From: Welwitschia mirabilis
Taxonomy: Eukaryota; Gnetophyta; Gnetopsida; Welwitschiales
Direction of reading: 5' to 3'
NCBI GenBank assembly: GCA_051453625.1
Contig: JBOZIK010000001.1
Location: forward strand, 35,719,669-35,762,203
Length of the DNA: 42,535 bases
The notes beneath the pieces were generated by a model that saw only the letters and a list, made by a program, of their open reading frames with translations, had not been told where the DNA came from and made no database searches. Within the stretch, counting starts at the first letter, position 1. Every line of letters begins with the position of its first letter. Position numbers and translations under genes: made by a program. Positions 10,497 through 21,811 of the stretch are shown here, piece by piece.

Positions 10497-11424
10497 TTCT
10501 GCATAGTCTATCCCTTTCTATTGGCTATATCCTGAAGCAACCACACGATCTTTGTTTTGGATGATGTTGTGACTTTTATCCTTTTTGTTTTTGAACACCC
10601 ACTTGGTTCCAATGATATGTTTATTTTTAGGTGGAAGAACTAAATCCCATACTTTGTTTTTCTCAAATTGGTTTAATTCTTGTTACATGGCTATCATCCA
10701 GCTATCATCTTTTTCTGCCTCTGGAAAATTCTGAGGTTCAAGACAAGATAAGAAACAAAGGAGACTATGGCTAATGCTCTTTTCGCTTCTGGTGGTTGTC
10801 CGTTGATCCGAATTACTTACGATAACTTCATGCAGATGATCTTTCTTAGTTCTGTAAGGAAGAGTGCAACAATGATTGTGTCTCATCTTGTTCTTGAATT
10901 AAACTTGAGGTTGAGGGTTGATCTTTATGAGACGAGGGTTCTGGCAAGATTTCTATAAGGTCAAAACTATCTAATGAAGAGGAATTACAAGAGTCATCAA
11001 TTTTAACATAGGCTGATTCTTCCACTTTGCTAGAGACTTTGTTCAACTTTATAGGCCTTACTTATTGACGAGTATCCTAAGAATATACCTTTGTCTAATT
11101 TTGATTTGAACTTGCTTGTGGGATACTTGTCTTTTAGAATTGCACATTTACTTCCAAAAACCTTAAAATAGCTCACATTAGGCTTCCTTTTATATAAGAG
11201 TTCATAAGCCGTTTTAGAGGTGTCTGTCTTCAGAAACACTTTGTTTGAGATATAACATGCCATGTTTACTGCTTCTGCCCATAGGATATGAGAAAGAGAG
11301 TATTCATTAATCATAGTTCTAGCCATTTCAATTAGGACACGATTTTTTCTTTTTGCGATACTATTGTGTTGAGGTGTTCAGGGAGCTGAGTATTGATGTG
11401 ATATTCCATTAGTGCGACAAAACT
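10497..11424 (-). repeat. Right copy of the ~930-bp duplicated pol segment
   Basis: Second copy of the integrase C-terminus to RT-start segment. Piece 11326-11030 encodes the post-core integrase block (ARTMINEYSLSHILWAEAVN then GIFLGYSSISKAYKV). Piece 11046-10846 encodes the Ser/Glu-rich linker before RT. This copy is continuous with the upstream integrase core. Confidence 0.75.
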
Positions 11425-12240
11425 CATCAAATTTTGCGTTGTCAAATTCACCTCCTCTATCGAACCTTAAAGTTTTGATGGGTCTCTCTAATTCCTTTTG
11501 AATTTTCTTTTCATTCTTTACAAATATTTTAGAGGCTTCATCCTTGTGAGTTAGAAATCTTACCCAACAAAATTTGGAAATGTCATCTACTGTTACCAAG
11601 AAATATTTTCTCCCTTCAATACTTTAGTTTGGACTAAACCTACTAAGTCCATGTGAATTAGCTTTAGAGGCTTAGAAGTACATATATCTCTCTTCTTAGG
11701 AAAACTTGATTTTATCAACTTCCCTTTTAAACAAGATTCACAGACTTTGGCTTGGTCTACTTTTAGTTTTGGTATTACCCTTACTATCTCTTTTGATGAA
11801 ATGCTCTTTAGGCCTTTCAAATTCATATGACCTAGTCTATGATGCCAAAGGCTAAATTCATTTGCCTGAGCTAGATAATAACCTTCTGTTGATTTGTCGC
11901 TACTTCCAATAACATACATGCGTTTAGATCTATGACTAGTGGGAATTTCTTGATTGGTGATACTATTTCGAATGAAACATCTATCTTTGTAGGATGAGAC
12001 AACATTACCTCTATCACAGACTTGTGATTTACTCAACAAGTTATGTTTTAGTCCTTCTACTAGATAAACGTCATTTATAGGTGGATGAAATCTCGTTGTA
12101 GTAATGGATCCTTTTCCAACTATGTGCCCTTTACTGTTATCTTCAAAAGTGACTTCACCATTGTTGTAGTCTTGGAAAGAAACTAACAAACTGTTGTTGC
12201 CTATCGTGTACCTATAACATCCACTATCTAAGTACCATTT
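11030..12240 (-). pseudogene. pol: Copia protease and integrase of element A
   Basis: Protease: WYLDSGC at about 12234-12216, with catalytic Asp-Ser-Gly at 12228-12220, intact. Next a 198-codon open piece (12189-11593) contains the zinc-binding HHCC domain, LWHHRLGH followed by CESCLKGK, and the core start IHMDLVG with the first catalytic Asp. A shifted piece (11599-11378) carries the second Asp in LRFDRGGEFDN. The third block reads QHNSIAKRKNR where the family has GIAERKNR: the catalytic Glu has become Lys at 11353-11351 (GAA to AAA), and Gly has become Ser. Integrase would insert the cDNA into host DNA. The loss of Glu and the frameshifts make this copy inactive. Confidence 0.9.
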
Positions 12241-12650
12241 TTTTTCTCTTGAGCCTTAAACGCAGCATGAGCAAATAGAGATGAAATATGACTTTTTCTC
12301 ACCCATTTCTTGGAGACTTGCCTTTTAGAAGGATTTTGGTCTAAAGGGGTTTTCCTAAAAAACTTGAGAATGCTATTAGGGTATCCAAAGTAGGCTGATT
12401 TCTGTAAAGGCAGTTGAATTGGGTATGCCCATGACTATTGCAATAGAAGCATCTTAGACTAGGTCTTTTGAAAGACTGGTATTGGACACTATGACTGGAT
12501 GAATGGAAAGTGGGAGTTTTATTGGAGAGCTTCCTAAACTGGATTTATCATAGGGGATCTTCCTACACCTAATAACTTATTTAGATTATCTTTACCTTGA
12601 GTTAGATGATTGGCGATGAATCTAGCGTCTTCTAATTCTTTAGACAAGGA

Positions 12651-13968
12651 TTAGATTTTCAGATTTGCCCTTTTTAAATCACATTCAAGTCTTTCTACTG
12701 ATTTTTTATACAAAACATTTATCTTTTCTAATTCTAGACTAAGCGAATACAAATTTTCGTAGGCTTTAAACAATTCATCATGGTTGAAATCCATATCGTT
12801 ACAAACTTCAAAAGCATTTTCTGATTTCCTATAATTAAGAACACTTTCATCATTAATAGAATCAGAAGAGATAGGGGAACTTACCTCTGCAAGAAGTTTG
12901 AAACACATGCCATTTCCTTTATCACCTGAAACTGATTCCTTCATCATCTGATTCATCCCATGTATCTTGAAGTACTATCTTTCCTATGGCTTTGGACTTC
13001 TTCTCCTTTTTATTGTTAGCACAATTTGCAGCAACATGTCCAAAGCTTTTACATTTATAGCATTATATAGAATTAGAAAAGTTTTTACCTTTGTCATTTT
13101 TGCCTTTGAAGGACTTCTTGGAATATTGGCCTTTACCTTTGTCATTTTTGCCTTTAAAAGACTTTTTGAAATATTGGCCTTCTTTCTTCTTTTGAAGAAA
13201 ATGTTTGAAGTTTTTAATTGGAAGTGCTAGGCCTTCCTCCATCTCATCGTTTCTTGAATTGTTGGCCTCTTCACATGCCTTGAGAGTAATGTTCTTTCTT
13301 TTGGGTAGGTCTTCTTCATGTAGGAGACTCTTCTCATATGCCATCAAGGAACCTTTGAGTTCTTCTACCTTCATCCTATTGATGTCCTTACTTTCTTCGA
13401 TGGCTGTCACATTTGGCCTAAACTTCATAGTGAAACTCTTGAGGATTTTGCGGAATACTTTGTTCTTTGGAACTTTTTCTCCTAAGACCCACATGTTGTT
13501 AACAATATTTCTCACTTTTTTGGTGTAGTCAGCTTTTGTTTCTAATTCCTCCCTTCTGATGCTCTTGAACTTTGTTGTGAGGAGTTGAAGCTTTGAGTTC
13601 TTCACCACATTTGTTTCTTTATGAGCTACTTTGAGAGTATCCCACATTTCTTTGATAGTAGAACATTGAACTACTCTATCATATTCTTCATTTGATAGGG
13701 CGCAGATGATTGCATTCATGACCCTTGCATTGTTCTGAAGCTTCTTCATGTCATCATCATCCCACTTGTCTTTAGGTTTCATAGATATGATTCCATTTAC
13801 ATCAACCTGCTTTGGAGAAGCATAGCCTTGTTCGACCATGTCCCATATTCCTGGATGGAGAGACGTCAGAAATATTCTCATCTTGGACTTCTAGTAAGGA
13901 TAGTTATTCCCATTGAAGAAGGGAGGCCTTGAAACTGCGTAACCCTCTGGATAGTTTATAGATGCCAT
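12651..13968 (-). pseudogene. gag: Sirevirus-type gag of element A
   Basis: Start ATG at 13968-13966, 41 bp inside the primer site, giving MASINYPEGYAVSRPPFFNG. A TAG then replaces Trp in the usual YWK motif near 13890. The 272-codon piece 13881-13063 holds the capsid-like helical domain (EMWDTLKVAHKET, LKSFTMKFRPNVTAIEESKD, KVEELKGSLMAYE), with wording close to Sirevirus gag. A 48-bp tandem duplication at about 13070-13190 repeats KKSFKGKNDKGK. A TAA (Gln to stop) precedes an intact zinc knuckle, CYKCKSFGHVAANC, near 13058-13015. Then an acidic linker (DTWDESDDEG) and a coiled-coil piece (12956-12651, LELEKINVLYKKSVERLECD) lead into protease. Gag forms the virus-like particle. Both nonsense changes are C-to-T or G-to-A transitions. 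Confidence 0.9.
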
Positions 13969-14013
13969 TAAACCTATACCTGAAAAAGAGAATGTCCAGA
14001 TCTAGAACACCAA

Positions 14014-14025
14014 GCTCTGATACCA
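14014..14025 (-). other. Primer-binding site, initiator Met tRNA (element A)
   Basis: TGGTATCAGAGC on the minus strand, perfect to consensus, separated by two bases from the LTR end (TG at 14028 on the plus strand). Confidence 0.92.
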
Positions 14026-14027
14026 AT

Positions 14028-14104
14028 TGTTAGGATTGTTAGGCACCCTAAAGGGGGGGTGGGGCATGAATAGGGTGATTTAAAAAAAAAAGCTTGTTTC
14101 CAAA
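14028..14104 (-). mobile_element. LTR end of A, left of the gap
   Basis: The last 77 bp of the 5' LTR (minus-strand sense), next to the primer site. The same sequence restarts at 14205 after the 100-N gap with a few differences (GTTAGG against GTTAAG, and A-tract length). This is probably an overlap that was not merged. Confidence 0.8.
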
Positions 14105-14204
14105 NNNNNNNNNNNNNNNNNNNNNNNNNNNNNNNNNNNNNNNNNNNNNNNNNNNNNNNNNNNNNNNNNNNNNNNNNNNNNNNNNNNNNNNNNNNNNNNN
14201 NNNN
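14105..14204. other. Assembly gap, 100 N, with repeated flanks
   Basis: Flanked by two near-identical copies of the LTR end. Confidence 0.95.
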
Positions 14205-14730
14205 TGTTAGGATTGTTAAGCACCCTAAAGGGGGGGTGGGGCATGAATAGGATGATTTAAAAAAAAAAAAAGCTTGTTTCCAGAAATTATCAATCTTAGT
14301 TATAAACAAACAACTTGGAAGCTTAATCATATAAAACAATGCAAGAGACATCAAAAAAAATTGTGCACTAGATTTATAGTGGTTTGACAAACCTTGCCTA
14401 CTCCACTCTTAGGGGGTAGCAACATGCCTTCAATTACCTAGTCCCCTTAAAACACCCAACACATCAGGAAAATTAAACCACCCTTCACCAAGGGTTGCAA
14501 TCCACACCCTTTACTAAGGGATACAAAAGCTCACTCCAAGGAGCAACTTAAAGATTTGAATAAAAGAGGATCTGATGGTTTGAATTCCTTCAGCATCATA
14601 CATCAGCAAGTATGAGCAAGATCTCTAATAATGATAGATATCTTAATATAGTATAGATTGTATAATTACATCACAGTTTAGCATAAATAGTGAAATTTTT
14701 GGAGTCAAGGTTACACAATAATCATCCATC

Positions 14731-14738
14731 ATTTTATA
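14731..14738 (-). promoter_or_regulatory. TATA box in right LTR of A
   Basis: TATAAAAT on the minus strand, about 145 bp downstream of the last palindrome in the array. Confidence 0.5.
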
Positions 14739-14881
14739 GAAAAAGGGTTACAAAATCGCTGTTGGAGCCTCAAATTTAAAGCCCTGGCTATTTAATTCAC
14801 AACCCCAACCATTAGCTATTAAAACAATATGATTTTTGGCAGTTGCAATAGTTATATTTTTGCTTCAACATTCATGGGGGA

Positions 14882-15150
14882 AGATGTTTCATTCTTTAGA
14901 TTTGGATATCCTAGTTGTAAAGCTAGATTTCTGTATAAACTGAAAGCCATCCCGGACGTCCCGTTACACGGTCTGGACATCCCCATAATACTGACAAAAT
15001 ATAGGGTCAAACGTCCCTGTCAAAAGCTCCAAAAATTCGCATATAAATTTCCTACGAACAGGTCTGGACGTCTTGGAAACAGAACCCTGATGTCCTCATA
15101 CAAATTACCACATACAGGGCTGGACATCTTGTCATATCTAGAAGATGTCT
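14882..15150 (-). repeat. Phased palindrome array, GGACGTCC type (right LTR of A)
   Basis: Five pairs at 14882/14904, 14954/14975, 15009/15031, 15066/15088 and 15122/15143. Within-pair spacing is 22, 21, 22, 22, 21; between-pair spacing is 72, 55, 57, 56, the same as in the left LTR. The best copy is a perfect GGACGTCC at 14954. The site at 15031 is badly degraded (AAAAATTC) and is recognised only by alignment with the left LTR. Confidence 0.85.
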
Positions 15151-15243
15151 CGATTGGCACAATCTTCAAATTTCCTTAATTTTGACATAACTGTAACACC
15201 AATAGGAAGACTTAGACATCATTGAAACTTGGATTTTTCCACA

Positions 15244-16565
15244 TCATATTCAAGATAACTTCTCTACAAGCATGGTAGGTTGTGCATTCCCAGAGGATCT
15301 GTAAGGGAGGACATCTTATAGGGAAAACATCATGAAGACATGGCTTGACAGTGGGGGTTGGATAAAACTTATAAACTATTNNNNNNNNNNAAGAGGTTAT
15401 ACCATTAACTAAACATGTGCAGAGATGTGTAGCAATTGGTTCAAAGTTTTTCTACATGTTAAAGAGTAAAGGAAGAATTAACAAAGTAAGGATTGGACAT
15501 TTAATTACCACTTCCAGTGAGGCCATGAATTTTCTCTTAGAACTACCTCATTCCAAGAGAGGTCATGATTCCATCATGACAATAATGGACAAATTCAATG
15601 AGATGGCACACTTTACTCCTTTTTCCAAGACAATTGATGCTTCACACATTGCTATAATGTTCTTTAGAGAGATTGTGCATATTAATGGATTACCAAAGAT
15701 GATAGTTATAAATAGAGATGTCAAGTTTATTTCTTATTTTAAAAGGAGTTATAGCACATGAGGGAAACTAAATTGTAGTATTCTTTAGCATACCACCCAC
15801 AGAAAGATTAATAGATAGAAGTGGTGAATCGTAGCATTGGGAGCTTATTAAGATGCCTAAGTTAAGGTAAGCTAAATAGGTAGAAGGATTACTTATTGGA
15901 TGCATAATTTGGTTATGATAATTCAATGAATAGGAGTGCAAAAAAGTTGTTATTTGAGGTGTTATATGGATATTACTCAAGGATGTCAAACAGATTGCAT
16001 GATATGTAAAAGCTTTCAACAATGGCTGAGGACTATGAAAAGAGGATTATAAAACTCCATGAGTATGTGTAGTAGAGTTGGAAGCATTAAACTCTAAGGA
16101 TGTGGTGAACAAGCATAAAAGGCATGCGAAGTTGGAGAAGAATGACACAATGATGGCATCCTTATGGAAGAAGAGACTTCCAACGGAAATGTATAGTAAC
16201 TCAAGTTCTAGAAGATTGGTTCATGCAAAAATGTGAAAAAGACTTCCCACACATGCTTACTAGTTGGATTTTCTATAGAATGTTTGTCTTTCACATACAT
16301 TCAATGTTGCTTGCTTAGTGAAGTACTATGGAGAACCTACAGAGGAAGGAGTTGGATTATGGAGTGAAGGAGCGGAACCAATAGAAGTAGAAGGTGGACA
16401 AGAGACCAATAGTTCTTGGAAGCCATGAGAAGAAAACATAGAGGAAAGTGTACAATGACTACTTAGTCAAATTATCAAGAGATCATCCAGAGGATGCAAT
16501 TTGGATTTGAAAGAAGAGAAGTCCAAGGAATGAGAAATATCATTCCTATGATGACTCACTTTCAA
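15244..16565 (+). pseudogene. pol: Ty3/gypsy chromovirus integrase and chromodomain remnant (element B)
   Basis: The coding sequence begins at the A LTR boundary. LCIPRGSVRED (about 15273-15305) is the region before the integrase zinc finger. After a 10-N gap, a 114-codon piece (15417-15761) has the chromovirus core, including LPHSKRGHDSIM and ASHIAIMFFREIVHINGLPK. Both core Asp positions are Asn: MNF for MDF at 15528 and INRD for SDRD at 15711. The frame continues with stops through an AYHPQ block near 15.79 kb and NRSIGSLLRCL near 15.83 kb. A chromodomain-like DYLVKL then HPEDAIWI lies at 16457-16508. Chromodomains direct integration into heterochromatin. The element is dead; RT and gag are not in the window. 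Confidence 0.85.
15381..15390. other. Assembly gap, 10 N
   Basis: Short undetermined run inside the gypsy remnant. Confidence 0.95.
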
Positions 16566-18729
16566 GTAGGAAAGGATGATGTAAAAGCATCTTTCATGCC
16601 TTAAACATGCAAAATTTAGCAAGGAAGCTAGACCAATGGATAAGGCTCCAGAGTAGACTAGTTTTCACTAGTGATTCGTTGAATTTGGTCAAGTAATGAT
16701 GAAGTTATGGCCCTTTCCAATTAACATGATCTTAGGAATTCTAGGTGTAAGGAATATGCTATGTTTAGAATCTACTTTTGGTAAAATGTCTAAAGGCTAC
16801 TAATGGAGGGTTCCTTCATGATTAAGATTCCTCTTGAAGCCTTATAAATAGAGAAGAGTGGTAGGTTTAAGGGCATCAAAGTGATGGAAGCAAGGGTGAG
16901 GCTTTAGGAGGTCATTATTGATGAAGGCTAATACAAATTGTGTTGAATGTGATTTTAGTTGGTCAGCTTGTCCTTTCTATACCATTAATATAAAGTGATT
17001 CTTTCATTGCGTACAATATTTTGTTTTCCTTTGTATTTTGTCATTATCTTCTTTCCCTCATTGAATACTTTGTTCCAAAAGTGATTTTAGGATTTTTGTT
17101 GGATTAGCTCTACATCAATTGTATTCCCCATATATCATTTGAATTTCATCGTACTCACCATTATTCTATTACTTTATGATATTTTTCTATTCCAAACAAG
17201 TCTTTCACTAATAAGGTTTTTTTTTTTTTTCAGTTAATACTTATCATGGAGGAAATTCTTATCTTTTTCTTGAATAGTATTATAACATACTATTAAACAA
17301 TGTTGGATATCTTATAATGTACTAATTTGTACTTCCCTAAATGAAAGATGTATTGTTGCTTTAAAACATTATTTCCAATTGCTTAATAAATAAAATTATA
17401 CCATCTTTAGAAAAATGAATTTTATTTATACGCCTTTTATTCTTTAATAATTTTAATAAATACATATACCTAATTATTAAAATTAAAAAGAAAATTAATA
17501 TTCCATGTGTGTAGTTAAAAAGCAACACTTGATTTTGAAAAGGTGGAAAACCATACAAAGGGTACATATCTTCTAATTGAGGGTGCACATAAATGTTAAT
17601 GAATCTTTGACATGATCAGTGATCACCGAGATAATACTACATCTGACATCTGGTTGTTTTGAAAGTTTTGGTGCTATAATTAGTTTTTTTCGTCTTTCTT
17701 CTTTCTCTTTCTTCCCCTCATGTTTGCATTATCAAACCAAACATTAGTAAATGTCGGTAATTTGTGTTTATGCTGGGTAGAGGGTACAATAAATCCTCTT
17801 GCTCTTGCTTCAGTGAGACTTGTTAATAAGGATATGGAATTAATCAAAATGGTCTTCAAATAGCTTTGAATAGTGATGCTTGATTTAGTTCTTATGTGTG
17901 GTGACACACGTGCAGAAACTGTTAGATAATAGATAGAAAGATAAAATAGAGACATTTTGGGATTTTGTATGGATGATAGCACCAAATACAATTATTGAAA
18001 AATATAATCAATGATATATTTAATCGCATTTTTTTCAAGGAAAATCATGTGCATGGTTCTTGTATAATTGTTTGAAATATTTAATAAAGCAAAACACATG
18101 TCCTCATTAGAACTTGCAACTTTTAAATTAGAAATAAACATAAACAAAATTGAAAGGAAGGCATGCCATAAATATCCAAAGATTATCTTGAGAGAATTGA
18201 GTAAGATTATTCTTTCTTTATGTTTTACATCTCTCAACTATCACATAACTTGTAGAGGTTACATTACTATACATGGTGATAAATATTTCAATACGTTAAG
18301 ACATCATTCTTAATATGAACCAAAAAGGCATCTTCTATCAATGATATTCCTAACAAAAAGTAGAAAGTAGTTTGCCAAAAATAACTTATCAATACTACTT
18401 CTAAACATGTAGAATGAGAGTAAATAATAATAATTTGCATTGATTCTCATGGTACTCTTTGTGATGGTTTGCTTGACCCATTGGATGGTAGAAAATAATT
18501 TCTATAATGTTCAAACTACTTTAGAGCTTATAGGTTTGATCATACGAATTTAAAACATTTTCAACATTATAACAAATTTCTCCTGATTCTAGTTTTTAGA
18601 GTGAAAACTTGGAATACTATGTGACTTACAAGCAAACATTCTTCGTTTTGCAAAATATTTAGCACTTCAACTTGATTGAATTCCAAGTGTCAATAATCCT
18701 TAAGATTTTCCTTTTCTTTTTGATAATAA
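16566..18729. other. Non-coding stretch, partly 3' end of element B
   Basis: The first ~450 bp may be the 3' untranslated region and LTR of the chromovirus, but no matching LTR is available to prove it. A run of 14 T lies at 17217-17230. The rest has short ORFs with no recognisable product. Confidence 0.45.
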
Positions 18730-18900
18730 AAAAAGAGAATTACAAGAATTAAGGAAGTTGGATGCAAAGGCATTATCCATCATCCAAATTGAATGAGATA
18801 GAACAATCTTCCACAAAGTTATGGAACATACATACTATGAGCATGCTTGTAATATGTTGGAACTTGCATATGAAGGATCAACTAAAGTGTAGTTTGTCCA
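18730..18900 (+). pseudogene. gag: Copia gag fragment (plus strand)
   Basis: One frame reads ELRKLDAKALSIIQIE, then a stop, then DRTIFHKVMEHTYYEHACNM and LELAYEGSTKV. This is the central gag block of plant copia elements (KAL-x-I, a TAKE-W-like position, L-x-x-YEG-x-KV). No further gag or pol follows on this strand, so it is an isolated scrap. It is antiparallel to element C, which begins about 300 bp away. Confidence 0.65.
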
Positions 18901-19214
18901 GCCACAAATACCCAAAAAAAAGATTTTAAATCTCCTATTATTGATGAATAATGATTTGTTAATTAAAGAACAATTTCTTCTTTGCAAGTGAAGAACAATT
19001 TCTTTGCTCATTGAGGTTAAGGATCAGTTGTAATGACATATGGTATATCGATGTTTGATGTAGTATATCGATTTTTTCCTATACACCCCACAATTGGTTT
19101 TCTTTTTCTTTGACTTCTATAAATGACTTAGGTTCTATGCTATTAGTAACAAAAGGGCACATATCCAGTTTCTTGACCAATGAATAGATCTTCCCACCTA
19201 ATGAGGACAAAGTA

Positions 19215-20300
19215 ACATTACACTCTTTTCATCTCCTTCATTCTCTTCAATCTATATTTCCTAATGTAAATCTCCACTAACATTAGATTCACTTTATAAA
19301 GCACCAGTTTCTTCATTATTGGTCCCCTCTTCTTCTTATTCATTATAACTCTTATCAAAGGTTGTAAGAAGATTGTGCTAAAAAAGTTAGAATGAAACTC
19401 TCTGTTAGCTTGATCCTCAACTTGCTTTGGATAAAAGGGACTATGTTCACTAAATGTAACACCTCTAGATCTAAACGCTCTTTTACGAAAAGATCCCAAA
19501 ATTTGTAACCAAAGATATCATCAACAAAATCGACAAAAATGCATCTATGAGATCTATCATCCAATTTGGACCTCTGTGAATTCTACACATTAATATAGGC
19601 ATCACAACCAAAAATCCTCAAGTAAGAAATTTCCTTTCCTCTCAAAGGAATTTCTACAACTTTTCCATCTAAGGCTGAATGCATTGAAAGATTGATAAGT
19701 AGTAATAGGAAAGTGACACCATCCAAAACAAGATTACCTTAACCACGATGCTTCTTGCACGTTTCAATAATGTCCTTTTCCTCCTTTTTTGCCACACCAT
19801 TCCTCACTAAGTACAGAAGTTAGAAGATGCCTTGGAGGTGTATTTACCTTGAATATCTATTAGCAACTTATTACCAATTCCACCTATTCAGGTTTCGAAA
19901 TGTGCAACAAATTTCTTCAAGATACCTAGTACCATGTCCTTTGACTTAATTGGATAAACCAAAATATTACCATTGTAATCACCAATAAACGTCGCAGAGT
20001 ATTGTGAACCAACAAGAGGACGAGTGATATCATCAACAACATCAAGATAAACAAGATCTAACCTATTGTTACTTCTATCATATTCATCTTTTTTTTTAAG
20101 TTCCCTATATGCACATTTCTAATTTGATAATCTTTGCAAAAACGGAACTAATAGAAATAGGAGGAGGAATGATAACTACCTACAACCTAGACTATCCAAT
20201 GTGCCTAGGATGTTTACGCCACATGTGGGTCTACATGATTACAATAGCAACCTCCCTGTGCTTCCTAACAATAGTAGTGTGCAAGATGTAAATGCAATCT
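19215..20300 (-). pseudogene. pol: Copia integrase remnant of element C
   Basis: Minus-strand pieces in order: a degraded HHCC region near 20.25 kb; integrase core start DEYDRSNNRLDLVYLDVVDD near 20.09-20.03 kb followed by VGSQYSATFIGDYNGNILVY; a KSKDMVLGILKKF block near 19.95 kb; an AERKNRT-like block degraded to QKRRKRT near 19.79 kb; and the post-core block DDRSHRCIFVDF then GYKFWDLF at 19564-19500. These match the copia integrase order. Many stops and frameshifts. Sequence left of 19215 shows no RT, so the element is truncated. Confidence 0.75.
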
Positions 20301-20559
20301 TCCATAGTTCCACTTACTTCTTTAATTGCTCCTTTGTTGCTCTTTTGAGTACAAAAAGCAAAGGATAGTTTACCACCTACCGCATCAAACTCCTCAACTC
20401 ACAAGAAGGTCGACCACCCAAAATCCAAATATCATTAGAGCCTTTGACATGTTGACATGGTATTTCATGCAAATAAATCTCAAACCTGCTCCTCCTTCAC
20501 TTTGAGCTATTTGATCCGTCAAATTTCCTTCTCCTTGTCTTTCTTGTCATTCCGTCTTT

Positions 20560-21660
20560 TGTATGCATAGTTCTTGTTCACATGACCCATCTTTGTATAG
20601 AATCAACACTCCGAATTTCTACATTGTGAAGAAGCTTTGCTTTTGCTTTTTGCCAAATCCATTTTCGCTAAGTTATGAGCATCTCCTACAAATAAGTTAA
20701 GCCTCACTTTTAGAATACGTAAATTTGGTCTTCTGTGCATCTAACAACTTTAAAATAATAATGAAGAGTTTCCGAAATTAATATTAAGTTGGTGTAAATG
20801 TGTTTCCACAAGTCACGAAATGCACTAAGAACTATTCTCTCAAGTTTTCTATAAACGTCACATAAACTTGGTCCTCCCTACATCTAGCTTTAAAATAGTA
20901 GTGAAGAATTACTAACATTACTATTAAGGTGATGCAAAGAGTTTCCCACAAGTCAGGAAATGAACTAGGAATTACTCAAGTTTTTTATAAACATCACCTA
21001 CAAATCATCTAACTATGAGCCTAGCACATAGCATAGTTGGTTCAACCCATGTTTACAAGTTGTGAGCTTCAATGTCTAGCTTCAAATCTTATGTTATGTC
21101 AGTTGGCTCATAGTTCTAACTCCTATTTTCAATGCACACCTAAATGCAAGCTTTAATTTCTTGGGTATGAATCACAACCAAGACTTTGAAATTTGGTGGT
21201 CAACTCCCAAGCTAGCAGGGGCTATCCATAGATTCTTGCCAGCAAGCAAGTAATAATCCTAGCAAGTGTGATATAGTTTCGAATGAATTAACTTCTTTTA
21301 TATATCTATATATTAAATTCATCAACATGTGCCTGCAATGGTGACTCTTCTTTCATCTTCATCATGAAAACTTTTGAGTATGGTATTGGTTTATTCTAGT
21401 GGGTAAGCCTCTTTTGACAATCGTCTGCTCTTTGCTTCCTTTATAGGTCTAAAATATAATTAAGGTCAAATTTCAATGTCAGCCATTTTGTTAAGTTGGT
21501 TTCCTTCATCATTTGGATACTTCTTCCATCAATGAAAGTAATATAACATAAAGTCATCTTTGCTTCAACATTTGCCTTTAAACCAATATCAGATCCTTTT
21601 GAATAACGAACATTTTTCATTAGGGCATTTCGAACATCTTAGCTTTGTGGTTTTTCCAAG
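20560..21660 (-). pseudogene. gag: Copia gag remnant of element C
   Basis: It starts about 140 bp inside the primer site with MNSLEKPQS. A later block, VFMMKMKEESPLQAHVDEFN, at about 21378-21320 is a clear copia gag motif. The following region contains two diverged ~143-bp tandem copies (20737-20870 and 20881-20995). A degenerate zinc knuckle near 20625-20565 keeps KMGHVNKN but has lost a Cys and gained a stop. Broken throughout. Confidence 0.65.
20737..20995 (-). repeat. Diverged tandem duplication inside gag of element C
   Basis: Two units about 143 bp apart share, in order, TTTAAAATA, GTGAAGA/ATGAAGA, TTCCCACAAGTCA/TTCCACAAGTCA, GAAATG and CTCAAGTTTT. Confidence 0.7.
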
Positions 21661-21797
21661 CTATTCATTGTTTACAAGCTTTCCATTTCACTTGTCCTAA
21701 AAGCCCTAACAATACAATATGATACCATAACACTGTATAGAGATAAATTAGTGCATGCTAGACTAGTTGCCAAAACTCCATAGGAAGAAACTCTACA

Positions 21798-21809
21798 ACT
21801 TTGATACCA
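21798..21809 (-). other. Primer-binding site (element C)
   Basis: TGGTATCAAAGT on the minus strand, a variant of the initiator Met-tRNA site, two bases from an LTR start TGTTGT at 21812. Confidence 0.75.
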
Positions 21810-21811
21810 AT

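Larger units (their letters stand above)
14205..15243 (-). mobile_element. 5' LTR of Sirevirus-type copia element A
   Basis: About 1,039 bp, beginning TGTTAG on the plus strand and ending CCACA, so its minus-strand form starts TGTGG and ends CA. It pairs with 4738-5752. Layout in the transcribed direction: palindrome array (15150-14882), TATA box at 14738-14731, then about 530 bp to the LTR end. The base right after 15243 belongs to a gypsy integrase coding sequence, which dates this insertion after that of element B. Confidence 0.9.

Noticed and set aside
12967-13528. Plus-strand hydrophobic ORFs opposite gag of element A
   Set aside because: Antisense shadows of the Lys-rich gag; the hydrophobic Phe/Leu content comes from complementing AAA/AAG codons.
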